64,000 nucleotides of DNA from an uncultured Spirochaetaceae bacterium (GTDB taxonomy: Bacteria > Spirochaetota > Spirochaetia > Sphaerochaetales > Sphaerochaetaceae): NCBI GenBank assembly GCA_944389025.1, contig CALXKU010000004.1:62001-126000 (forward strand), read 5' to 3'. The notes beneath the pieces were generated by a model. The model saw only the letters and a program-made list of their open reading frames with translations, did no database searches and had not been told where the DNA came from. Positions 48,780 through 57,204 of this stretch are shown here, piece after piece; the stretch's first letter is position 1, and every line of letters starts with the position of its first letter. A program made the translations under genes and the position numbers.

Positions 48780-48804
48780 GGCGGCTTTCAAAAGTCGCCT
48801 TTTT
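48780..48804 (+). terminator. Strong rho-independent terminator
   Basis: GGCGGCTTT-CAA-AAGTCGCC stem with one G-U pair, followed by TTTTTATTT. It ends the lipoprotein unit and overlaps the left 23-bp inverted repeat. Confidence 0.85.
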
Positions 48805-48822
48805 ATTTGCTGGCCATTTGCT
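48800..48822 (+). repeat. 23-bp inverted repeat, left copy
   Basis: Identical over 23 bp, in opposite orientation, to 50610-50632. Core TTTGCTGGCCATTTGCT has an internal TGGCCA palindrome flanked by direct TTTGCT copies. Confidence 0.85.
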
Positions 48823-49053
48823 GGGAGCCGTAAATTCAATGTGATTGAAATACGCCTAACTAACTATCCTCAGGATAATTTAAACTGAAATAATCAATTC
48901 AAATCAATTCAGGGCGGGTAGGATCAAATAGTTGTTATCTGTATAAGAAAGAATTTCGCAGGAAACAACAAAAAAATAGCTCGCAAGCGAACTTTTCAAT
49001 AATCCTTCACGATAAATAAGTATGAACCATTAGTATATAGCGAGGAGAAAAAA

Positions 49054-49265
49054 ATGAAAAGCTCAAATTTTTGGGAAATGGATCCGTGGGAATTGATGGA
49101 CCTTAAATCTTTCTGCCGAATAGGGGCGAGAAAGGCAAGAGGTATGCGGTAGGGACAATAGTTCCAAAAGGTGACGAGTACGGGGTAAAGATTGAATATC
49201 TGAACTCTACTTGCAAAAGGAATTCCGATACTGTCATAGTGTTCGACTTTGGAAAAGAGAAATGA
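49054..49265 (+). pseudogene. Frameshifted small gene
   Basis: AGGAG and ATG 49054 open 'MKSSNFWEMDPWELMDLKSF'. The continuing homology-like frame 'LPNRGEKGKRYAVGTIVPKG' to 'VIVFDFGKEK' is shifted near 49110 and ends with a TGA overlapping the next start. The SD, a plausible N-terminus and the coupled stop argue for one former gene. Confidence 0.5.
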
Positions 49266-49582
49266 TAGGTCAGTATATTAAGCGTCTGTATGAGGCGTGC
49301 CACTGGAACGGGGATTTCTGTGTGGATGCCTCTGAGCTTATTGAAAAAGAGGTCTGCCCATATTACTCAGCGTCTCTGTATCATCATGGGAAATTCCATG
49401 TTCTGATAATCTCTTGGTGGGGGAATGATAGGAACACATATATTTTCCCTCTTCTGCCTAAGAAGCAACGTATGGCACTAGCCCGCCTCAGGCAGAAGTT
49501 AGCGAAAAACTTTAGAAAGGAGGAAAACTTCCGGAAATCCGTTCCCCGCCATTTTAAGATATTCTTAATAGATTTTCCGTAA
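49262..49582 (+). CDS. Hypothetical 106-aa protein
   Basis: ATG 49262 overlaps the upstream stop (ATGA). Aromatic, basic: 'HHGKFHVLIISWWGNDRNTYIFPLLPKKQRMALARLRQKLAKNF'. Together with the broken upstream gene it forms a small coupled pair. Not recognised. Confidence 0.55.
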   Translation: MIGQYIKRLYEACHWNGDFCVDASELIEKEVCPYYSASLYHHGKFHVLIISWWGNDRNTYIFPLLPKKQRMALARLRQKLAKNFRKEENFRKSVPRHFKIFLIDFP

Positions 49583-49731
49583 GTTTTCGCTAAATGAAAT
49601 ATGAACCATCTCATAGCAAGGTAATGCGGTATCAGCGACACAAGAAAAATACCAACATTGACAGGTGTTCAAAATAACTGATATCTCCTTATCTCTACAG
49701 AAATAATTTTTATATCTGTTTGATTTATTAG

Positions 49732-49760
49732 TTGATAATAAAATCAATATAAGATACTAT
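49732..49760 (+). promoter_or_regulatory. Promoter of the micro-peptide unit
   Basis: TTGATA, 17-bp spacer, TACTAT; 22 bases before the GTG at 49783. Confidence 0.7.
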
Positions 49761-49782
49761 TTAACCATGGAGGCGATAAGAT

Positions 49783-49887
49783 GTGAAAAGAAAAAAGAAA
49801 ATGCTGAAAATCATAGGAACATGCCTGCCAGCACTTGCATCCCTGATTTCCAGCATCGCAGCGCTCATCGTAGCAATAAAAAGCTGA
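49783..49887 (+). CDS. 34-aa hydrophobic peptide
   Basis: GGAGG precedes a GTG start. 'KRKKKMLKIIGTCLPALASL' then 'SSIAALIVAIKS': basic head plus one membrane helix, the shape of type I toxins or of small holin-like peptides. Own promoter upstream and a stable hairpin downstream support expression. Confidence 0.65.
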   Translation: MKRKKKMLKIIGTCLPALASLISSIAALIVAIKS

Positions 49888-49893
49888 TGAGCA

Positions 49894-49916
49894 GGCAGGG
49901 GCGAAAGCCCCTAGCC
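49894..49916 (+). terminator. GNRA-capped hairpin after the 34-aa peptide gene
   Basis: AGGGGC-GAAA-GCCCCT, extended by GGC/GCC, followed by TCTTTA. A weak terminator or a stabilising structure. Confidence 0.6.
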
Positions 49917-49952
49917 TCTTTATGATAACAGAAGGCATATAAGGAGTCAAAC

Positions 49953-50036
49953 ATGAGTAGAAAAGATCTAATAATACTTTGCCAGTCAATCACTATAATA
50001 GCACTGACAATAATCATCGTATGTCTAATCATATAG
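49953..50036 (+). CDS. 27-aa membrane peptide
   Basis: AAGGAG and ATG 49953; 'MSRKDLIILCQSITIIALTI' then 'IIVCLII' is a single membrane span. It ends 11 bases before the RHH gene's start, whose SD overlaps its stop. Possible toxin of the pair, with the RHH protein as regulator. Confidence 0.6.
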   Translation: MSRKDLIILCQSITIIALTIIIVCLII

Positions 50037-50047
50037 GAGATTACATT

Positions 50048-50272
50048 ATGGAAGAGCAGAAGAACACCCGAGGAGGGGCACGCCCCGGAGCAGGAAGACC
50101 AAAGGGAATAAACAGACCTTACAAGGCATTCTCTGTCAAACTGCCTGTTGAGTACATCGAAAAAATAAAGGAAGCCGCTGATAGTCATGGTATGTCTATC
50201 AGCAGATTCATACAGGAGGCCGTCGACAGCTATCAGACAGCTATCAGATGTCAAGCAAAACTTGACAGCTGA
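50048..50272 (+). CDS. Ribbon-helix-helix protein
   Basis: 74 aa. An Arg/Gly/Pro-rich N-terminal arm 'RGGARPGAGRPKGINRP' precedes 'YKAFSVKLPVEYIEKIKEAADSHGMSISRFIQEAVDSYQ', a clear RHH (strand, helix, GMSISRFI turn, helix). Such proteins repress small operons and act as antitoxins. ATAGGAG lies upstream. Confidence 0.75.
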   Translation: MEEQKNTRGGARPGAGRPKGINRPYKAFSVKLPVEYIEKIKEAADSHGMSISRFIQEAVDSYQTAIRCQAKLDS

Positions 50273-50362
50273 AAAGATGATGCTTATCATAATCATAGGG
50301 AGAGGCACTGCCGACAGACGGTAGCCTCAGACCGCATCTAGGATGCGGAATGTATTGCCAAT

Positions 50363-50400
50363 CCGCCCCTTAATGCTTGCCAGAGTTGGGGCGGTCTTTT
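50363..50400 (+). terminator. Terminator after the RHH gene
   Basis: CCGCCCC (50363-50369) pairs with GGGGCGG (50388-50394), followed by TCTTTT. A second hairpin CCGCATC/GATGCGG precedes it at 50333-50349. Confidence 0.75.
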
Positions 50401-50477
50401 ATGAAAGAGCGTATCTTGGATATCAGATTGACAACTTTTGTTGCAAGCTCAACAACCTTAATGAAAACATCAATCAT
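50370..50477 (-). CDS. 35-aa amphipathic peptide
   Basis: AAGGAGG before ATG 50477 on the minus strand. 'MIDVFIKVVELATKVVNLIS' then 'KIRSFIKDRP' is an amphipathic cationic helix like phenol-soluble modulins or TxpA-type toxins. Its 3' end overlaps the terminator of the oppositely transcribed RHH unit, so the two transcripts would be antisense there. Confidence 0.6.
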   Translation of the reverse strand: MIDVFIKVVELATKVVNLISKIRSFIKDRPNSGKH

Positions 50478-50609
50478 GTTGCGTTAACCTCCTTCATCGT
50501 TAGACTCGGAAGGATAACTAGCCTCCCTGTGTTTAACCACGACTAGAGGCTTAACCGTCCACCGTTTCAAGCAGTGCCGTCTATGAGTATAAGGGATGAG
50601 CAAATGAAA

Positions 50610-50632
50610 AGCAAATGGCCAGCAAATAAAAA
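50610..50632 (-). repeat. 23-bp inverted repeat, right copy
   Basis: Exact reverse complement of 48800-48822, about 70 bp before the end of the integrase gene. With its partner it brackets the 1.8-kb micro-peptide segment. Confidence 0.85.
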
Positions 50633-50703
50633 CCACCCTCTCTTTCGAAAAAGTTCAAAAGATAGTGACATGCAAGCAAGAGAAATGACACCGTACTACA
50701 GTG

Positions 50704-51855
50704 TCAGCTATCATTTCTCTTTTCGATCTCCTCCTGAACTTCCCTTATGGTTTTCATGTCGTTTGCCTTGAGGTGCAGATAATGCTCCGTCATTGCATCG
50801 CTGCTATGGCCTATCGCCGCTTGGACTATGGTGCTGCTGATGTTGTGTGCAATAAGCATCGTGTTCATCCCGTGCCGCAGGCAGTGGGAACTTATATGCT
50901 TCGATATTCCGGCCTTTTCCACCGCGTTTTTTAGATGATTGTTTATTGCTCCGACACTCACCGGCTTTTTCCCATCAAGGGTGAAGATATAATCGTCATC
51001 ATCTTTTATGTACGGGGCAAGCTCATCTTTCAGGCTCTGTGTTATCGGGATCTCTCTTGATTTGTAGGTTTTTGTCTCCTTCCTCCCGGCTACAGGGGAG
51101 AAACTTGCGTTTACAATAATTGAGAGCCCATTGATCTGACACCCTTTCAAAGCCCGTACCTCTCCAACCCTCATGCCTGTCAGTGCCGCGGTTTTTACGG
51201 CCAGATAAGTGATTTTGCTGGGCCATTCGACCGAAAGAATCTTTTGAAGCTCATCAACGGTCAGGATCTCTTTCGCCTTGGAGTCGCTTGCAAGCGGTTT
51301 TATCCCTATGGTAGGGTTCTGGGTTATGTGCCCTTCAGCCTTGAGCTGCTCCAGCATTCTTCTAAATACAGAGAAAACATGGTTTGAAGTTGTTCTCGAT
51401 ACTCCGTACAGCTCAGGCATTGAGAGGAGGAACCTGTCGCACATCTGGGGCGTAATGTTTCGGGGAATCTCGTTCTTCCAATATGGCAGGATCTTGGTTC
51501 TTTTGACTGTCTCCTCCTCTTTCATGGAGCTCAGGCTTATCTTCTTACCCCGTTTTCTCATATCCTCTTCTATCGGGCATTTGCCGGGGATGAAATAGTT
51601 CTCTGTCAGCTCTCCAAAAGTTTTCCTGCTGTATCTCGGAGTATTCGCCTTTCCTCTGGGTTTATACCCCGAGGGAAAGTGAAGCTTGCCTTCCGCAAGG
51701 CGTTTCGCAATCACCGCTCTCGCCTCCTTGATGTTCCTTGTCCCGCACGAGCGTGAATACCTCTTGTTGGTGATAGGATCATAGCAATAGTACGAGTAGA
51801 TGCCTCGCATTCTGAACATCGTGTAATGCGTATCGTTGTCCTTGTACGTTGACAC
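50704..51855 (-). CDS. int: Tyrosine recombinase (phage integrase)
   Basis: 383 aa from a GTG at 51855 behind AAGGAGG (an upstream ATG at 51882 lacks spacing). N-terminal arm-binding and SAM-like core-binding domains (about 1-165), catalytic domain from 'DELQKILSVEWPSKITYLAVKTAALTG'. Catalytic residues: Arg in 'TGMRVGEVRALKG', His-x-x-Arg in 'SSHCLRHGMNTML', 'IGHSS' and Tyr in 'TEHYLHL'. Catalyses site-specific integration and excision. Its gene reads away from the host psp operon, so the right attachment site should lie at 51.86-52.16 kb. Confidence 0.95.
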   Translation of the reverse strand: MSTYKDNDTHYTMFRMRGIYSYYCYDPITNKRYSRSCGTRNIKEARAVIAKRLAEGKLHFPSGYKPRGKANTPRYSRKTFGELTENYFIPGKCPIEEDMRKRGKKISLSSMKEEETVKRTKILPYWKNEIPRNITPQMCDRFLLSMPELYGVSRTTSNHVFSVFRRMLEQLKAEGHITQNPTIGIKPLASDSKAKEILTVDELQKILSVEWPSKITYLAVKTAALTGMRVGEVRALKGCQINGLSIIVNASFSPVAGRKETKTYKSREIPITQSLKDELAPYIKDDDDYIFTLDGKKPVSVGAINNHLKNAVEKAGISKHISSHCLRHGMNTMLIAHNISSTIVQAAIGHSSDAMTEHYLHLKANDMKTIREVQEEIEKRNDS

Positions 51856-52162
51856 TGGTTTTCCTCCTTGTCTGCAATTCAATGCAAATTGTAAACCCGT
51901 TTTGATGTTTTCTTGTTTGCATTATGTGGAAAGCGTGCATATTGCCATCTATCTTCTAATCATAAATAGTTATATGCTAATCAAATATATAAATGACAAT
52001 ACTCCACATCGCTAAACATTATACGATTAAGAATAGGAAAACCAGAGGGAATATGGCAAATATAACCATATATGGTTTAATATACCATATTCTGCAAACC
52101 GCAACAAAATACATACCTCCCTCATTTAATTACAATATAAATAATTAAATATTATAAATATC
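51856..52162. other. Prophage-host junction region
   Basis: No gene. It runs from the integrase start to the sigma-54 promoter of pspA and should contain the right attachment site; without the left end the crossover core cannot be located. It is strongly AT-rich and contains the 44-bp palindrome at 52049-52092. Confidence 0.6.
52049..52092. promoter_or_regulatory. 44-bp symmetric element, possible enhancer site for pspA
   Basis: Inner palindrome AACCATATATGGTT (52064-52077) and outer arms GAATATGG (52049-52056) / CCATATTC (52085-52092) share the same centre, 52070.5. It lies about 95 bp before the -24 box, the usual place for a sigma-54 activator site. It could instead be an integrase core region. 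Confidence 0.6.
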
Positions 52163-52180
52163 TTGGCACGGCTTTTGCTT
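52163..52180 (+). promoter_or_regulatory. Sigma-54 promoter of the psp operon
   Basis: TTGGCACGGCTTTTGCTT: GG and GC are 12 bases apart as in the -24/-12 consensus TGGCAC-N5-TTGC. The pspA SD and ATG follow within 25 bases. Confidence 0.88.
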
Positions 52181-52201
52181 AAAAAGCATCGAGGTGAAAA
52201 T

Positions 52202-52843
52202 ATGGGAATTTTTTCTAGATTCAAGGATATTGTGAATTCGAACATTAATTCTCTTCTGGACAAGGCGGAAGATCCCGAGAAGATGCTCCGCCTTATGATA
52301 CAGGAGATGGAAGATACGCTCATAGAACTTAAGAGCAACTGCGCCGCTATGATGGCAGATGGCATAAGGAAAGAAAAGCAGCTTGATGAAACGCGAAAAA
52401 CCCTTTCAAGATGGGAGAACCGTGCCGTCCTTGCCATAGAGAAAAAAAGAGAGGATCTCGCAAGGGAAGCACTCCTTGAGAAAAGAAACGTGCAGGCGGA
52501 ACTTGAAAGTTTTAAAGATCAGCTTAAAGATAACGTCTCATCGGTAGAAGAAGCCAAGAATGAGATAGCAACGCTGGAGACGAAGCTCAAGGAGGCCAAG
52601 GCAAAGCTCTCAACTCTCAGGGAAAGGAAAGAGCGGGCTGAGATGGAAAGGAAAGCAGGATGTGCGGCCAGCAAGGATATGGGAGCTCATTTTGATGCTA
52701 TGGAAGAGAAGATTGACAGGATGACAAGCTGGAACGAGCTTAACAGGATGAAGAACTCAAAAGAGGATAAATTCAAGGATCTGGAAGCTGACAATGAGAT
52801 AGAAAAAGAGCTTGAAGAGCTGAAAAAGAGGCTTGAGAAGTAA
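52202..52843 (+). CDS. pspA: Phage shock protein A
   Basis: 213 aa from ATG 52202 behind GAGGTG. 'MGIFSRFKDIVNSNINSLLDKAEDPEKMLRLMIQEMEDTL' is the PspA/Vipp1 N-terminal amphipathic helix and first coiled coil; the remainder is continuous coiled coil to 'EKELEELKKRLEK'. It binds stressed inner membrane and, in enterobacteria, inhibits the activator PspF. Sigma-54 promoter and the two following genes complete a psp operon. Confidence 0.92.
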   Translation: MGIFSRFKDIVNSNINSLLDKAEDPEKMLRLMIQEMEDTLIELKSNCAAMMADGIRKEKQLDETRKTLSRWENRAVLAIEKKREDLAREALLEKRNVQAELESFKDQLKDNVSSVEEAKNEIATLETKLKEAKAKLSTLRERKERAEMERKAGCAASKDMGAHFDAMEEKIDRMTSWNELNRMKNSKEDKFKDLEADNEIEKELEELKKRLEK

Positions 52844-53194
52844 ATGGAAGTGATATCGGTAGTATTTCTTTTCATCGTCGTCATCATAATTGTTGAGAAC
52901 ATATTCGATGAGAGAAAGAAAAAGATGAAAATAGAAGCAGCTCTGAGAGAGGCTGAGATGGAAAGAGGCTATGCTCCAGGAACCTACTCGCGCTCATTCT
53001 CATCAAAAAAAGCATTCAAAGAATTCTCAAAGGAAATGAAAAAAAGGAAAAAGAGAGATGAGGAGAGAGGTTACATGAGCGAGCAGGAAGAGCGGGAAAT
53101 GCTTAAACGTGGGATAAGAGACCTCGAGAAAAGAATCGAGAACATCGATATAATACTGAAGAAAAAGAACGGTAAGGCGGAGGAAAAGGAATGA
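52844..53194 (+). CDS. PspB-like membrane protein
   Basis: 116 aa. One N-terminal membrane helix ('ISVVFLFIVVIIIVENIF') followed by a long charged helix ending in a coiled coil 'EMLKRGIRDLEKRIENIDIIL', the layout of PspB, which with PspC relays envelope stress to PspA. Longer than the enterobacterial protein (~75 aa) and not close in sequence. Starts directly after the pspA stop and overlaps pspC. Confidence 0.65.
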   Translation: MEVISVVFLFIVVIIIVENIFDERKKKMKIEAALREAEMERGYAPGTYSRSFSSKKAFKEFSKEMKKRKKRDEERGYMSEQEEREMLKRGIRDLEKRIENIDIILKKKNGKAEEKE

Positions 53195-53589
53195 CCAGAA
53201 GATGGACAAGATCCCCGAACAGGGAGATTTTCGGAGTTGTGGCAGGGTTTGCCGAATGGAAGGATCTTCCAATCAAGGAAACCAGGATAATAGTATTCCT
53301 GATCATTCTTTTCACATCCGTTTTCCCAGGCCTCGTAATCTACCTTCTTCTTGCAATCTATCTTCCTCCACAGAGCGATGATGATATCATAACACCATAT
53401 AGGGAAAGATCTTTTTCTGAAAGAAAGAGAGGAAAAAGGAATGTAAGCGATGCCGAATGGAGCGAGAAAAGCACTGAGGACCTGAAAAAGGAATACGAGG
53501 CTCTCAAGAGAAAAGTCGAGGAGATGGAGAGCGAGATGTTCAACAAGGAAAAGGATTGGGACGAGAGGTTCAGAAACGGAGAAAAGTGA
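53191..53589 (+). CDS. pspC: PspC domain protein
   Basis: 132 aa. 'TRRWTRSPNREIFGVVAGFAEWKDLPIKETRIIVFLIILFTSVFPGLVIYLLLAIYLPP' is the PspC domain with its membrane helix at about 30-55; the C-terminal half is a charged coiled coil. Overlaps the preceding gene (ATGA). Envelope stress sensor. Confidence 0.9.
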   Translation: MTRRWTRSPNREIFGVVAGFAEWKDLPIKETRIIVFLIILFTSVFPGLVIYLLLAIYLPPQSDDDIITPYRERSFSERKRGKRNVSDAEWSEKSTEDLKKEYEALKRKVEEMESEMFNKEKDWDERFRNGEK

Positions 53590-53633
53590 CCAAACGCCCG
53601 AAACTCTGATACAATGAGCAAAAGGAGAAGCTT

Positions 53634-54104
53634 ATGCTGGAAGAAGGAACAATGGCTCCCGATTTCTCACTTCCCGATCAGGATGGGAAAGAGAGGAGAT
53701 TATCAGAATACAGGGGCAAGTGGGTAATCCTGTATTTCTATCCAAAAGACAACACATCAGGCTGTACGAAGGAAGCCTGCTCGATGAGAGATGAGAAAGA
53801 GAACTTTGACGGTCTCGATGCTGTAATTCTCGGTGTCAGCAAGGATGGAGCATCCTTCCATCAGAAATTCATAGCAAATCACAGCCTCAACTTCACGTTG
53901 CTGTCGGATGAGGATCACAAAGTGATGGAAGCCTATCAGGCATGGGGAGAAAAGAGTCTTTACGGGAAAAAGTACATGGGAGCAATAAGATGCACATATG
54001 TAATCGATCCCGATGGGATGATAAGAAAGGCCTACAAAAAGGTGGCAACGGCAACGCATGGCAAGGATGTGAGGGAATATCTTGAAAAAGTGAGAAACGC
54101 CTGA
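53634..54104 (+). CDS. bcp: Peroxiredoxin, Bcp family
   Basis: 156 aa, thioredoxin fold. 'FYPKDNTSGCTKEACSMRD' holds the peroxidatic Cys44 and resolving Cys49, the spacing of atypical two-Cys Bcp/PrxQ enzymes that reduce peroxides with thioredoxin. 'GVSKD', 'LLSDEDHKVMEAY' and 'TYVIDPDG' follow in the usual order. AAGGAG before the start. Confidence 0.93.
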   Translation: MLEEGTMAPDFSLPDQDGKERRLSEYRGKWVILYFYPKDNTSGCTKEACSMRDEKENFDGLDAVILGVSKDGASFHQKFIANHSLNFTLLSDEDHKVMEAYQAWGEKSLYGKKYMGAIRCTYVIDPDGMIRKAYKKVATATHGKDVREYLEKVRNA

Positions 54105-54108
54105 GATA

Positions 54109-55452
54109 TTACCGGAATTCCTTCCTGTATCTCAAAGTGCCAAGGCTTATCACCAGAAAGCATATAATCCAAGTTGAAGGCTCACATACGCAGACTGCCG
54201 CATAGCCGGCAACAGGTACAATGAAAAGTGCAAAGAAAGCCTTCCCTGATAGCTCCAGGGCACTGCAGATAAGCGGTAGCCCTGGGTGCGTCATTCCCTG
54301 TAGAGCGTTTCTAAGGATGACAAGAACGGACATAGGAGGAATAAGCGGTATGCTGATTCTCAGATAGCGTGATGCCCAGCCTATGACTTCGGGATTATCA
54401 CTACCGGTAATCAGCGCTATCGCCTTATCAACCACGGTGAATGTAAAGACCATGGCGAACATCCACCAGATGAAATAGATCAGGAGAGCTGAGACAATAC
54501 CGGTTTTTATCCTGCTGTTCTTATGTGCACCATAATTCTGGCTTGTGAATGTCGCAACTGCCGAACCTAAGGCAACTCCAGGGGTGAAGAAAAACTCCGC
54601 AATTCTCCTGGATCCGACATGAGCCGCGATATATACCCCGCCAAGGGCATTAATGCTTCCTTGAAGAATCACACTCCCAAGATTGTAAATAGCACTCATA
54701 AGCGCCATGCTAAGCCCTTGCGTTATCATTTTGCGGACAAAAGAGAATCCAGCACTCAGCTCTGCTCTTCCGAATGAAAGCCAGCGATAATTTACTAATA
54801 TGTATATCAGCCCAATGACCACTGCAATGGCCTGGGAGAGTACGGTCGCAGTCGCAGCTCCTTGAACGCCAAGACCAAGAGGTCCCATGAATAGAACATC
54901 AAGAAAGATATTGAGTATGGTACTTGAGATGAGGAGTATCAATGACGTAATGCTGTTACCAAGCGCCTGAAGCAATCCGGACTCAAAATTATAAGCCATC
55001 GTAAATGGGATACCGGCGAGAATGACGGTAAGGTATTCCAAAGCCCCTGGCATAATATCGGAAGGCACCTGCATAGCCTCAAGCAAAGGGCGACGAATGA
55101 TTAGGAAGAAAAGAGCGATGGTAATGGCGAAAGAAAGGGAAAGCAGGCTCATCCAGCAAACCGATTTCTTCAGCTCATCATCATTCCCAGCTCCGAAATT
55201 CCTACTCACGGAGAGTGCAAAACCATTATTGAGGCCGAATGCGAAATTTACAATCAGACCGTACAGTGCTGATGTCGCTCCGATTTCTGCAATCGCAGTA
55301 TCTCCCAGTATATGGCCGGCAATGGAGGTATCGGCAAGATTGTAGAACTGCTGTAAAAGATTGCCAAGAAAAAGAGGAACGGAAAAAGTGAGAAGAAGCT
55401 TAACAGGATTTCCCTCACTCATATTGAGAACATGCGCCTTCCCTTCTCTCAT
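54109..55452 (-). CDS. MATE family efflux transporter
   Basis: 447 aa, twelve hydrophobic segments in two related halves. 'GNPVKLLLTFSVPLFLGNLLQQFYNLADTSIAG' is the typical first helix region with the conserved Asp; 'AIAEIGATSALYGLI', 'GFALSVSRNFGAG' and 'GSAVATFTSQNYGAHKNSRI' are MATE signatures. ATG 55452 follows GGGAG. Exports drugs or metabolites by Na+ or H+ antiport. Convergent with bcp, four bases apart. Confidence 0.92.
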   Translation of the reverse strand: MREGKAHVLNMSEGNPVKLLLTFSVPLFLGNLLQQFYNLADTSIAGHILGDTAIAEIGATSALYGLIVNFAFGLNNGFALSVSRNFGAGNDDELKKSVCWMSLLSLSFAITIALFFLIIRRPLLEAMQVPSDIMPGALEYLTVILAGIPFTMAYNFESGLLQALGNSITSLILLISSTILNIFLDVLFMGPLGLGVQGAATATVLSQAIAVVIGLIYILVNYRWLSFGRAELSAGFSFVRKMITQGLSMALMSAIYNLGSVILQGSINALGGVYIAAHVGSRRIAEFFFTPGVALGSAVATFTSQNYGAHKNSRIKTGIVSALLIYFIWWMFAMVFTFTVVDKAIALITGSDNPEVIGWASRYLRISIPLIPPMSVLVILRNALQGMTHPGLPLICSALELSGKAFFALFIVPVAGYAAVCVCEPSTWIICFLVISLGTLRYRKEFR

Positions 55453-55509
55453 ATGCACTCCCACCAGAAAACGATTATATGCAGCTGAGAAAATATTTCC
55501 AGTTCATCT

Positions 55510-56733
55510 TCATCTTTTCTTATCCGCGGCAACTCCTAAAGCCATGGCTATCAATGTGGGGATAATCCAGATGAAAGAATTACCCCAGATGATTCCTACA
55601 AGGGAGAACACGAAAGCGACAGGAATGGCTACCTTATAAGAGAGCGAAAGATTATTTCTTCCATCGGCCAAGGAGAGTACCATCAGTGTTATGGCAACAG
55701 GGTATATCACCTCAAGAACCGGGGAGGAGATGCTTATAATAGTATCAAGGCCTGCATTGGCTATGATAGCAGAGATGAGGGCGAATATGAAAATCCATTT
55801 TGCCCTGGAGAGAGACGGATAGAGCGAGTTGAAATACTCTCCTACGGAAGAGAGAAGTCCTACTGACGTGTTGAAACATGCAATAATGAAAATTGCGGCT
55901 ATCAAAACTCTTCCCATATCAGGGAATATGAAAGATGCGGCGGCAGAGAGTATATCCGCCCCATTATCAGCACTGGATAAAAGCACATGAGAGCTCATAC
56001 CTATCGCAGAGAGAAGCAGATATATGACAAGCAGAAGTATACCACCGCCAACAGCTGCAATCCCCCCTTCCCTTCTGATGTCATCCTCATCCTCTATTCC
56101 CATCTTTCTCAAGTTGATGGCAATCACGGTTCCAAAGACAAGGCCGGCTATCGCATCCATTGTCTGGTACCCCTCAAGCACCCCGGAAAGAAACGGGGTT
56201 TCATCATATGGGGCTTTTGCCACAGCATCGAACGGTGCCATGAAGAACACGCTTATGAAAAGAATGATTATCAAAGTTATCAGAATCGGAGAGAGTATTT
56301 TTCCAAGCCTTTTTGAAAGCTTCTCAGGCTTAAGTGCGACCACTCCTGCCAGAGCGAAGAAGAGAGCCGAATAAAGCCAGGAGATAATATCTCTCTCAAT
56401 TGAAAAAGCAATCTTCACCATCTCATAACTCGTACTAGCAGTCCTTGGAATGGCAAGCATCGGTCCTATGGCAAGATAAATTACAATGGTAAAGACTCTG
56501 GCGAAAAATGGATTCACACGGGCAGATAGCCTCTCCAAGGAACCGGTACGACCGACAGCGATCAGAGCAAGAACAGGAAGTGTAATCGCACTTAATGCGA
56601 ACCCTATGAATGCAAAAGCGGTATTGCTTCCAGCATTGAAAGAGAGGAATGCGGGAAAAATGAGATTGCCTGCTCCGAAGAACATCGCAAAACATGTAAA
56701 GCTCATTACGATACGCTCTGTCACCTTACGCAT
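55510..56733 (-). CDS. brnQ: Branched-chain amino acid transporter (BrnQ, LIVCS family)
   Basis: 407 aa, about twelve membrane helices. 'FAMFFGAGNLIFPAFL' near the start is the LIVCS signature; 'PMLAIPRTASTSYEMV' and 'GLVFGTVIAINLRKMG' follow. Na+-coupled uptake of Leu, Ile and Val. Located upstream of MATE on the same strand, 57 bases apart. Confidence 0.93.
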   Translation of the reverse strand: MRKVTERIVMSFTCFAMFFGAGNLIFPAFLSFNAGSNTAFAFIGFALSAITLPVLALIAVGRTGSLERLSARVNPFFARVFTIVIYLAIGPMLAIPRTASTSYEMVKIAFSIERDIISWLYSALFFALAGVVALKPEKLSKRLGKILSPILITLIIILFISVFFMAPFDAVAKAPYDETPFLSGVLEGYQTMDAIAGLVFGTVIAINLRKMGIEDEDDIRREGGIAAVGGGILLLVIYLLLSAIGMSSHVLLSSADNGADILSAAASFIFPDMGRVLIAAIFIIACFNTSVGLLSSVGEYFNSLYPSLSRAKWIFIFALISAIIANAGLDTIISISSPVLEVIYPVAITLMVLSLADGRNNLSLSYKVAIPVAFVFSLVGIIWGNSFIWIIPTLIAMALGVAADKKR

Positions 56734-56855
56734 ATGACCATGATACTACAAAAATGGAAAACTGGCATTCATCAGGCTATCGGACTTAATGAGGTTGCCC
56801 ATGAGTACAGGTTTGATTATCATGAAACGTAGATTTGGACAAAAGAGGTAAGTTT

Positions 56856-57059
56856 ATGGATAGCGAAGTAATCATATTCATCATCTTTGGTATAGCAATA
56901 ACAGTAGGACTGTTCTTTCTTTTCAGATTAATCACATGCTGGTACTTCAAAATCAACAAGAGAGTAAGCCTTTTAGAACAGCAGGTAAACCTTCTTTCTG
57001 AAATCAATTACAAACTCGACAGGCTCATGAAGATTTCAAGTTCAAAAGAAGAGAACTAA
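56856..57059 (+). CDS. Small membrane-anchored protein (67 aa)
   Basis: GAGGTAAG before ATG 56856. One membrane helix ('VIIFIIFGIAITVGLFFLF'), then a short basic region and a coiled coil 'RVSLLEQQVNLLSEINYKLDRLMK'. Unknown; divergent from brnQ. Confidence 0.7.
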   Translation: MDSEVIIFIIFGIAITVGLFFLFRLITCWYFKINKRVSLLEQQVNLLSEINYKLDRLMKISSSKEEN

Positions 57060-57204
57060 TTCTTATGACTTGCTGGTCTAAATCATAAGAGAAGGGTTTA
57101 AAGAAGGAACTTAGGCATCTCATTACTTATCCAGCAACCAGATGACTTAGTACGCAATGGCAAATTGAATTAGCAATATCAAAGGTGTCACCACACAGAC
57201 ACCA

